Shown: positions 45,087 through 49,955 of the stretch, piece after piece | Layout: each line of letters begins with the position of its first letter | Position numbering within the stretch: position 1 is the stretch's first letter | Source: a virus | Strand: one strand, 5' to 3' | Virus record (IMG/VR): IMGVR_UViG_3300048833_000172 | Span: 1 to 49,955 of that record | Length of the DNA stretch: 49,955 nt | Notes under the pieces: model-generated | What the model was told of the DNA's origin: nothing | Databases searched by the model: none | What the model saw: only the letters and a program-made list of their open reading frames with translations | Made by a program: the position numbers and the translations under genes

Positions 45087-45594
45087 GGTCGATGCCTCCA
45101 GCGGTGGCGAACGAGGGACGGAACATCTCTGTGGCTGGCCGTGGAAGCCCGTGGCGCATCGGCTCGAACAGCCATGAGGTGGCGATCGTCGAGCCCAGCC
45201 GCAGTTTCGTGGACACCAGGTAGCCCTCCTCACCGACAGGCTCCAGGGAGTACATGCGGTGCGGGTAGGGGTCTCCGGTGGCCCAGCAGGAGATCGGCAG
45301 GGTGCGGGGCTGGCCGAGCATCCCGTGGCCCCACATGGCGGGGTGGGAGTGCAGCTCGGCGAGGTTCGTGGCGATCTTCGTGTGCAGCTCGATGAGCGTC
45401 GTCGGGTAGCCGAGGCCGAAGTGTGCATGGCAGCGCCCCAGCCAGTGCCCGAAGGCCGCGGCGTGACGCACTGGCACGATGATCGACGGTTCCGTCACCG
45501 AGAGCACGTCGTGGACGTAGCGGTTCGGCTCCCCGACGTCGAGGGTGTCTCGGAGCAGCGCCCGCCGACGCTGCCCGAGCTGTACCCGGATCAC
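44977..45594 (-). CDS. 205-residue hypothetical protein
   Basis: GTG 45594 overlaps the ERF stop as GTGA. The protein has a mixed alpha/beta appearance, with PSIIVPVRHAAAFGHWLGRCHAHFG, LIELHTKIATNLAELHSHPAMWGHG, PISCWATGDPYPHRMYSLEP and LVSTKLRLGSTIATSWLF. The several His residues could be a metal site. No family is recognised. Its last 110 bases are shared with the N-terminal coding region of the HNH gene. Confidence 0.65.
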   Translation of the reverse strand: MIRVQLGQRRRALLRDTLDVGEPNRYVHDVLSVTEPSIIVPVRHAAAFGHWLGRCHAHFGLGYPTTLIELHTKIATNLAELHSHPAMWGHGMLGQPRTLPISCWATGDPYPHRMYSLEPVGEEGYLVSTKLRLGSTIATSWLFEPMRHGLPRPATEMFRPSFATAGGIDHDPATQDAATAHVRAVILGEAQAALEEDGGDVPPSP

Positions 45595-46313
45595 TCGAAC
45601 GGCGCCCCGTCGGCGCTGAGCAGCAGATCGGCCATGCCGGTCAGCTTCTCGAAGTTCACGGCACTGATCGATCGCTCCGGCTTGAAGTCCTGGCCTCCGA
45701 CCCACTCAGCGAACTGTGCCTTCAGGGCGTCGTCGGCAAGGAGCTGGGCGCGCTTGGTCTCCCAGGCGGCCCAGTCGGCGGCCGACACCTCGTTGTTCGC
45801 TGCGGGCTTCGCCGCCTTGCGGGCAGGCTTGGGCTCCGAGTGACTGTCGCTGTCGTCCTCCGGGTCGCCGATGCACAGGGTCTGCAACAGGGCGTACTTG
45901 AACGCCGCGGACATCGCCTTGTTGCCACCTTTGTCATAACCGTCCACCCCCTCACCTACCGTGGTGGCGGTGACGTAGGAGCCGTCCTCGGCGTAGAAGC
46001 TGTAGGACGCCTCGATCATCACTCGATGGCCCTTGTCGGGCTGCGGGACGTCAGCCACGACGCGCATCTGCGGCACGACGACGATGCCGACCTCCTTGAA
46101 GATCGGGGCGCACGCCTGGGTGAGCTGCTCGATGCCGCGGAACTTGAACTTCTGGGCGCTGTTGTAGCCCCCCTTCTCGACCCCCTCCATGAGGCGAGCA
46201 GCCTCGATGAGCTTGCCGTAGATCAGCCCGCCCGGGAAGGTGGGTGAGGGGATGTTCCAGGAGATCTGGCCCCAGTCGGCGTCCAAGGTCTCGGTTGTGG
46301 ACTCGATCGTCAT
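45591..46313 (-). CDS. erf: ERF-family single-strand annealing protein
   Basis: The 240-residue protein (ATG 46313, GGAGG six bases upstream, ATGA overlap) has the ERF-family core. LIYGKLIEAARLMEGVEKGGYNSAQKFKFRG and LTQACAPIFKEVGIVVVPQM come first, then ASYSFYAEDGSYVTATTVGEGVDGYDKGGNKAMSAAFKYALLQ at residues 102-145. A charged linker (PKPARKAAKPAA) leads to a helical C-terminus. ERF proteins anneal single strands and promote recombination or circularisation. It probably works with SSB, RusA and the DnaQ-like exonuclease. Confidence 0.85.
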   Translation of the reverse strand: MTIESTTETLDADWGQISWNIPSPTFPGGLIYGKLIEAARLMEGVEKGGYNSAQKFKFRGIEQLTQACAPIFKEVGIVVVPQMRVVADVPQPDKGHRVMIEASYSFYAEDGSYVTATTVGEGVDGYDKGGNKAMSAAFKYALLQTLCIGDPEDDSDSHSEPKPARKAAKPAANNEVSAADWAAWETKRAQLLADDALKAQFAEWVGGQDFKPERSISAVNFEKLTGMADLLLSADGAPFE

Positions 46314-46720
46314 GTGGTTCCTCCGTAGGTGTAGGCAGTGGCGAGGCGCTCGGTGCTGTTGCACGTCTCGCACACGCCGGGTGGCTGGGTGTTGCCGACG
46401 CGGGTCCAGATGAACCCCCGCCCACAGGTGGGCTCGGCGCACACCGAGTACCGCTGGCCGTTGTCGAGGCGTCGGCGCTCGGAGTAGTCGAACCCGCCGT
46501 AGATGTAGTGGCGGGCGTCGACGAGCAGGCCGTAGGCGAGGCAGTGTCCGCGCACTGGGCACACGGCGCAGAGTGTCCGCATGTCGTCGTCGGCGGCGTC
46601 GTCCAAGTCGGGAGCGGAGGCCCAGGTGCAGGCACCGTGGCGCATCCATTCCCCCGCAACCAGTTCGACGGCTTCCTCGCTGGTCAGGACCGGCAGCACA
46701 TCAACCTCATCACAGGTCAT
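46310..46720 (-). CDS. WhiB-like protein with C-terminal zinc ribbon
   Basis: The 136-residue protein holds the WhiB cysteines Cys31, Cys51, Cys54 and Cys60 with the usual C-x2-C-x5-C spacing. YIYGG follows at 72-76 and an YSERRR helix. A second CxxxxC...CxxC unit (Cys94, Cys99, Cys117, Cys120) forms a zinc ribbon, an addition not usual in WhiB. ATG 46720 has GGAG seven bases upstream. It should act on host or phage promoters with the host sigma factor. It is the third WhiB of the window. Confidence 0.8.
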   Translation of the reverse strand: MTCDEVDVLPVLTSEEAVELVAGEWMRHGACTWASAPDLDDAADDDMRTLCAVCPVRGHCLAYGLLVDARHYIYGGFDYSERRRLDNGQRYSVCAEPTCGRGFIWTRVGNTQPPGVCETCNSTERLATAYTYGGTT

Positions 46721-46883
46721 TGTACGGCTCCGGTGTGACAGTTGACAGGATCAACCGGAGGTCCAGAGCGAAGTCGGCGACGTCTGACTGGGTGACGATC
46801 GTCTGGTGCGAGATGTCGGCGAGGAACTCGTCGATCTTCGCCAGTGCCTCGTCAGTGCACGGCCGTTCTGTGGTCATGGTCAT
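46710..46883 (-). CDS. 57-residue hypothetical helical protein
   Basis: ATG 46883 shares its base with the preceding stop (TGATG). The product is mostly two helices (EALAKIDEFLADISHQTIVT, SDVADFALDLRLILSTV). It overlaps the start of the WhiB gene by 11 bases. Function is unknown. Confidence 0.6.
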   Translation of the reverse strand: MTMTTERPCTDEALAKIDEFLADISHQTIVTQSDVADFALDLRLILSTVTPEPYNDL

Positions 46884-47146
46884 CAGTCTTGTGCCTTCCG
46901 GTCGTTGAGCAGCAGGGCAGCGCGCTCGGTGTAGCCCTGCTGTGAGAGGCGCAGGGTGTGGGGTGCTGTCTTGTGCTGGTTGCCTCGCTTCATCAGCCAG
47001 CGCCTGTCCAGGTAGCGGTTGATGACCGCCACCACCGTCGGTTCGCTGACGCCGAACACGGGGGCCAGCTCGGCGGCCCACTGTGAGATGCGCTTCGGTG
47101 GCTCGGTGGGGATGGTGCGCAGGAGGTGCTCGGCGATCGGGTTCAC
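46883..47146 (-). CDS. Winged helix DNA-binding protein
   Basis: The 87-residue protein reads as one winged helix: ISQWAAELAPVFGVSEPTVVAVINRYLDRRWLMKRGNQHKTAPHTLRLSQQGYTERAALLL. The recognition helix region is EPTVVAVINRYL and the wing HKTAPHTLRL. GTG 47146 overlaps the previous stop as GTGA. A transcription-factor role in the early region is likely. Confidence 0.7.
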   Translation of the reverse strand: MNPIAEHLLRTIPTEPPKRISQWAAELAPVFGVSEPTVVAVINRYLDRRWLMKRGNQHKTAPHTLRLSQQGYTERAALLLNDRKAQD

Positions 47147-47733
47147 TTCTCGCCGCCCGTCAGCTTCAGTGAGTGGCCCTCAGGGCGCTTCGTCTCGCAG
47201 TAGTCGTCGATGTCGATGCCCAACTCCTTGAGCGCCGTGGTGCGCCACCCCATAGACGGGGTGAACGGTGCTGCGGCGGTGAGGGCGTCGACGACACGGC
47301 GGATGGCGGACAAGGTGTCCTGGTCGGGCACCTCGCCGGTCTCGGCGTCGACGATCGCGCCTCGCACGATGCGGCCAACCAGCTCCTCGGAGTCCCATCG
47401 ACGCGTCGCCGCGCGTCGCACGACCTCGAACGTGCCGACCCCTTCGATGGAGAACGGGTCCCGGTACTCGCGTCCCTTCTCGTTGACCTGCACGGGGACG
47501 GTGTCCACGATGAGGTCCGAGATGATGGTGAGCACTGAAGTGAGGTCGCGCTTGAGCAGGGTCAGCTCGGCGTAGCCCCGTGCGAGGGTCTCGTAGTCGC
47601 CAGCGAGAGCGATGTCCTTGGCCTCGTCCTCCAGTAGGGCGAGCGCCTGTCGGATGGCGAGCAGGGCTCCCGTCGGGGTGGGCTGGCCGGAGCGTTCGAC
47701 GGCGCCGTAGCGGTCCGGCAGGTTGTCGCTCAT
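47143..47733 (-). CDS. 196-residue hypothetical protein
   Basis: ATG 47733 overlaps the preceding stop as ATGA. The N-terminal half is helical (ALLAIRQALALLEDEAKDIALAGDYETLARGYAELTLLKRDLTSVLTIISDLIV) and the rest alternates strands with helices (DPFSIEGVGTFEVVRRAATRRWDSEELVGRIVRGAIVD). Similar proteins sit next to ERF or RecT genes in actinophages, hinting at recombination. The function is not recognised. Confidence 0.65.
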   Translation of the reverse strand: MSDNLPDRYGAVERSGQPTPTGALLAIRQALALLEDEAKDIALAGDYETLARGYAELTLLKRDLTSVLTIISDLIVDTVPVQVNEKGREYRDPFSIEGVGTFEVVRRAATRRWDSEELVGRIVRGAIVDAETGEVPDQDTLSAIRRVVDALTAAAPFTPSMGWRTTALKELGIDIDDYCETKRPEGHSLKLTGGEK

Positions 47734-48404
47734 GTCGCCACCGCCTGGATGACCGAGGACACCTGGGCGAGCAGGAGGACCTGCGTGCCGTCGGTGTCGG
47801 TGCGCCGCAGCACGATCTGGTCACCGACCATGGCGCCCGCCGCCTCGACCGCGTAGCTCGGAGCGAGTGGAGCGGCCGGAGTGGTGACCTCGCGGACAAC
47901 CTTCGGCTCGGTGTCGTCCTCGACGACCCGGTGCTCGAACTGCACGATCGGCTTGCGGGCGGGCTCCGTCTTGGCGGAGCGCACCGGCATCGCGTTCCTG
48001 ACGCTGGCGGGCGGGTGGTGCGCCCAGCGGTTGTCGTGCAGCACGACCCCGGCGACTGTGCGCTTCCATGCCGCTGCGGTGTCGAGGATGTAGGTGCCCC
48101 GCTTCACCCGGTAGAAGGCCCCACCGGCACGCAGCAGCTCCTGGAGCCACACCGTGTTGCGTGACGGTGCGGCCTTGTCGGGCTGCTGCGGAAGCAGCAC
48201 TGCCGAGGCGAGGTGCCCCAAGCGGGAGCCGACGCGCTGCGCGACCCGCTCGTCGCTCGATGCGCCCCAGTCGATGTCCCGGCTGCGGTGCGGCCAGGCC
48301 AGGTAGGAGCCAATCGTGATCTCGGTGTTCGGGTGGTTGGTGATGTAGTCGACGAGGTCGAGGTACTGATCCTCGGACCGCTGGTACTCCTGGGCCTTCG
48401 TCAT
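47730..48404 (-). CDS. 224-residue hypothetical protein, possible DNA-binding
   Basis: ATG 48404 follows the 13-residue leader frame with an ATGA overlap. The first half is helical, with LDLVDYITNHPNTEITIGSYLAWPH and GSRLGHLASAVLLPQ, and a winged-helix-like LLRAGGAFYRVKRGTYILD. The C-terminal half has a Pro/Ala-rich linker and a final beta-rich segment (AMVGDQIVLRRTDTDGTQVLLLAQVSSVI). No family is recognised. Confidence 0.65.
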   Translation of the reverse strand: MTKAQEYQRSEDQYLDLVDYITNHPNTEITIGSYLAWPHRSRDIDWGASSDERVAQRVGSRLGHLASAVLLPQQPDKAAPSRNTVWLQELLRAGGAFYRVKRGTYILDTAAAWKRTVAGVVLHDNRWAHHPPASVRNAMPVRSAKTEPARKPIVQFEHRVVEDDTEPKVVREVTTPAAPLAPSYAVEAAGAMVGDQIVLRRTDTDGTQVLLLAQVSSVIQAVAT

Positions 48405-48442
48405 CGTGCGACCCCTGTGGTGTAGGTCGTGGTCATGGGCAT
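48401..48442 (-). CDS. 13-residue leader peptide, tentative
   Basis: A minimal frame (ATG 48442 to TGA 48401) encodes MPMTTTYTTGVAR and overlaps the next ATG as ATGA. AAAGG lies eight bases before its second ATG. It could couple ribosomes onto the gene at 47730. It may equally be a chance frame in a 63-base gap. Confidence 0.3.
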   Translation of the reverse strand: MPMTTTYTTGVAR

Positions 48443-48467
48443 TGCCTTTCTGTTGGTCGGGCGGGGA

Positions 48468-48629
48468 TCAGGCGATCTCCCGCCAGCACTGCTTGCAGCA
48501 GAGCGTGGTGTCATGGAAGGTGACGTAGGCGCCGCAGCACGTCGTCACCGCACGGTTGTTGCAGAGTTCGTGGACGTCGTCGCTGCGCGGTGGCAGCGGC
48601 GGAAGCGTCTCTGATCTCGGTCGTTTCAT
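48468..48629 (-). CDS. 53-residue Cys-rich hypothetical protein
   Basis: ATG 48629 has GGGGAGGAG just upstream and overlaps the previous stop (ATGA). The product has a Pro-rich start and four clustered metal-binding candidates: CNN, CCGAY, then LCCKQCWRE. The pattern suits a small zinc ribbon. No family is recognised. Confidence 0.6.
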   Translation of the reverse strand: MKRPRSETLPPLPPRSDDVHELCNNRAVTTCCGAYVTFHDTTLCCKQCWREIA

Positions 48630-48868
48630 GGCTCCTCCCCGTCACCCGACAACAGGTCCGCGGCTCGATGCAACGCACACGATTCGTGCCACTGCCAACA
48701 CGCCTCCGAATGCGTCGACGCGGTGCGGCCGTACATGAGGTCGTCGGCGATCTGACGCAGACGGTCAGGAAGGGAGCCAGGAGCGTCGTCGGGGAAAGTG
48801 CCACGGGTCAACGTCCAGCTCCCACTGCTGGCCCCTGCACCCAGCCAATCGCACGGCGACGTCGTCAC
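48626..48868 (-). CDS. 80-residue hypothetical protein
   Basis: GTG 48868 overlaps the preceding stop as GTGA. The end of the protein holds a helix (SLPDRLRQIADDLMYG) and a CWQWHESCALHRAADLL section in which two Cys and two His might bind metal. Function is unknown. Confidence 0.55.
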   Translation of the reverse strand: MTTSPCDWLGAGASSGSWTLTRGTFPDDAPGSLPDRLRQIADDLMYGRTASTHSEACWQWHESCALHRAADLLSGDGEEP

Positions 48869-49158
48869 TCCCACAGGTCGGACAGGCGGGAGTGGTCGAC
48901 CGTGTCCTCCCAGTCCACGGTGTAGAACTCGGCTTCCTCGTCGGGGTCCAGCCAGACGATGCGGGTTCGTCCGTTGTGACCGTGCACCGCTTCCAGCGAC
49001 TCGACACCTCGGTCGTGGAACACCACCGAGGTGGGCCACTCAGACGTCCAGCGGAGAGCCACCGGGCCGCCATCGCTGAACGCGACGCCCTCAGCGACCA
49101 CGCCCGTGCCGGACACGCCGGACACGTCCTCGTCTCGGTGCAGTTCAAAGCGTCGCAT
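48865..49158 (-). CDS. 97-residue hypothetical protein, beta-rich
   Basis: ATG 49158 (MRRFELHRDED) has AGGG eight bases upstream and is preferred over GTG 49167, which lacks a ribosome-binding site. The sequence is a run of short strands (GVVAEGVAFSDGGPVALRW, TSVVFHDRGVESLEAVHGHNGRTRIVWLD) ending in an acidic tail. No family is recognised. Confidence 0.55.
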   Translation of the reverse strand: MRRFELHRDEDVSGVSGTGVVAEGVAFSDGGPVALRWTSEWPTSVVFHDRGVESLEAVHGHNGRTRIVWLDPDEEAEFYTVDWEDTVDHSRLSDLWE

Positions 49159-49399
49159 CGTCGTCACCCTGGGTCGTGTGGATCATCGGTCGGCCCTGCT
49201 CGTCGTAGCCGCAGGCACCCCGGCTGCCGCACTCGGGGCACGGGTCAGTGAGGTGCAGTTCGGCCATCTCGATGTGGTCGGGCACGTCAGGCTCGTAGTC
49301 GGGGCCGGGGTCGTAGTCGAGCAGGTTGCAGCCGACGCGCTCCCAGAACTCGGCGTCGGACAGCGCGGCGCGCTCGTCGGCTTCTGGGCAGAGGCTCAT
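49145..49399 (-). CDS. 84-residue zinc-ribbon-like protein
   Basis: ATG 49399 has AAGGAGG upstream and overlaps the previous stop as ATGA. The N-terminal half is acidic and helical. The C-terminal part holds CPECGSRGACGYDEQGRPMIH, a single zinc knuckle. Function is unknown. Confidence 0.55.
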   Translation of the reverse strand: MSLCPEADERAALSDAEFWERVGCNLLDYDPGPDYEPDVPDHIEMAELHLTDPCPECGSRGACGYDEQGRPMIHTTQGDDDATL

Positions 49400-49686
49400 C
49401 GGCCCTCCTTGGGGTCACCGACAGCCACCAGGGCGTCGACCGCGTCGGCGATGCGGCGTAGGTAGGGCAGGTCGAACGTGTCAGCGAGCAGACGCAGCTC
49501 GTCGGGGTCGCCGATGGCGGCTCGGAGCGTGTCGAGCTGTTCGCCCTGCCGCCGCAACAGCGCAGCCGCAGCACGCAGGTCGGGGCACTGTGGGCACTGG
49601 CAGAGGCCGATCTTCCCGCTCGGCGAGGGGTGCTGGTGCTCGATGCTCAGTCGGTCGGCGAGTTCGTTGGGTGTGCGGTCAGCCAT
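49396..49686 (-). CDS. 96-residue helical protein, first of a duplicated-start pair
   Basis: ATG 49686 (MADRTPNELADRL) has GGAGG four bases upstream. Two CxxC units, LCQCPQCPD, are followed by long helices (LRAAAALLRRQGEQLDTLRAAIGDPDELRLLADTF). Its first seven residues and ribosome-binding site are the same as those of the next gene upstream, at 49679-49849, because a 127-base sequence is repeated here. Confidence 0.6.
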   Translation of the reverse strand: MADRTPNELADRLSIEHQHPSPSGKIGLCQCPQCPDLRAAAALLRRQGEQLDTLRAAIGDPDELRLLADTFDLPYLRRIADAVDALVAVGDPKEGR

Positions 49687-49849
49687 CTGTCCTCCATCCA
49701 TGCAGCGGGCATGTGCTGGTCATCCAGAACACGGCATCCTCGCCGCGGGAGCCTTGTGCCCCGAGGCCGTGGGCGTTGTCGATGACCGGGCAGTTGCACC
49801 CCTGCTCGCGTGCTTCGTCGCTGCCGGGGTTGGGTGTGCGGTCAGCCAT
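49679..49849 (-). CDS. 56-residue phage protein with GCNCPVIDN motif
   Basis: ATG 49849 with GGAGG four bases upstream encodes MADRTPNPGSDEAREQGCNCPVIDN and, near the end, FWM and CPLHGW. The pattern GCxCPxxDNxHGxG...FWM...CPLH recurs in small actinophage proteins and may form a one-metal fold with two Cys, one Cys and one His. Its stop overlaps the start of the next gene. The sequence lies largely inside the direct repeat. Confidence 0.6.
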   Translation of the reverse strand: MADRTPNPGSDEAREQGCNCPVIDNAHGLGAQGSRGEDAVFWMTSTCPLHGWRTDG

Positions 49850-49955
49850 CTGTCCTCCATCCATGCAGCGGGCATGTGCTGGTCATCCAGAACACGGCAT
49901 CCTCGCCGCGGGAGCCTTGTGCCCCGAGGCCGTGGGCGTTGTCGATGACCGGGCA
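49842..49955 (-). CDS. Partial second copy of the 56-residue protein (runs off the right edge)
   Basis: The frame 49955-49842 gives the last 37 residues, from CPVIDNAHG to the end, identical to the gene at 49679-49849. It indicates at least one more tandem copy beyond the window, or the same copy read twice by the assembler. Confidence 0.5.
   Translation of the reverse strand, partial: CPVIDNAHGLGAQGSRGEDAVFWMTSTCPLHGWRTDG

Larger units (their letters stand above)
49666..49955. repeat. Direct repeat, 127 bp identical at 163-bp spacing, at the contig end
   Basis: Bases 49666-49792 recur without a mismatch at 49829-49955, where the window stops. The base before each copy differs (C and G), so the visible identity is exactly 127 bases. 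The repeat contains the common gene start MADRTPN, its GGAGG site and the end of the gene upstream. The period, 163, is not a multiple of three, so a frame reading through the unit ends and restarts. Confidence 0.9.

Noticed and set aside
1-49955. Terminal redundancy between the two ends of the window
   Set aside because: The first 40 bases do not match the last 300 on either strand. Gene strand order alone hints at circular permutation, so no terminal repeat is claimed.
1-49955. CRISPR array, tRNA genes, integrase or attachment site
   Set aside because: No regularly spaced repeats, no cloverleaf with a recognisable T-arm, and no tyrosine or serine recombinase motif were found by reading. 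The MerR-like HTH at 42615 alone does not imply lysogeny.

Overview
The window is most of the genome of a tailed, siphovirus-type phage, probably of an actinomycete (Actinomycetota). The evidence is high GC throughout, near-gapless coding, a full set of head and tail genes, three WhiB-like proteins, an Rpf-like cell-wall lipoprotein and many gene starts of the leaderless type common in actinobacteria. No integrase, lysogeny repressor, DNA polymerase, tRNA or CRISPR array is visible, so a virulent phage that relies on the host polymerase is the simplest reading. The host genus cannot be fixed from the sequence.

Layout. (1) 1-7840, minus strand: a chain of small genes, most joined by ATGA, GTGA or TGATG stop-start overlaps. 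It includes a beta-helix tailspike, a DNA methyltransferase, a DnaQ-like exonuclease, a WhiB protein and a GT4-type glycosyltransferase. (2) 7866-13768, plus strand: an RHH/zinc-ribbon regulator, the portal, then a glycosyltransferase, HNH endonuclease, methyltransferase and sugar-nucleotide epimerase, then a capsid maturation protease. (3) 13712-17132, mostly minus strand: a replication block (initiator-like protein, DnaB-N/RecA-type helicase, SSB) with one plus-strand RusA resolvase. (4) 17243-21842, plus strand: major capsid protein, a second virion protein, a holin candidate and an M15 endolysin. (5) 21843-22422: the only long gene-free stretch, with several hairpins and promoter-like elements. 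(6) 22423-28719, plus strand: Rpf-like lipoprotein, tail-fibre and lectin-like proteins, small membrane proteins. (7) 28735-40536, plus strand: Gp37-like minor tail protein, head-tail adaptor, major tail protein, tail completion proteins, tail assembly chaperones made by a -1 frameshift, and a 2107-residue tape measure. (8) 40543-44723, plus strand: minor tail protein, a WhiB fusion, DUF1360 membrane protein, HTH protein and both terminase subunits. (9) 44724-49955, minus strand: HNH endonuclease, ERF annealing protein, WhiB/zinc-ribbon protein and many small genes.

Both ends lie inside minus-strand early-type gene chains, which fits a circularly permuted genome cut in that region, although the two ends share no sequence. 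The right end stops inside a tandem repeat of 163-base period. The repeated segment visible there is exactly 127 bases long, which looks like an assembly break.

Control. Within gene chains starts are coupled to the preceding stop. At the head of many transcription units a TANNNT hexamer lies 6-8 bases before the start codon, the arrangement expected for leaderless mRNAs. Four of the promoters also carry the same upstream element, (C/T)TGACGTGA, four bases before the hexamer. Strong hairpins follow the major capsid gene, the endolysin gene and the major tail gene. Product names rest on motifs and gene order; no database search was run.
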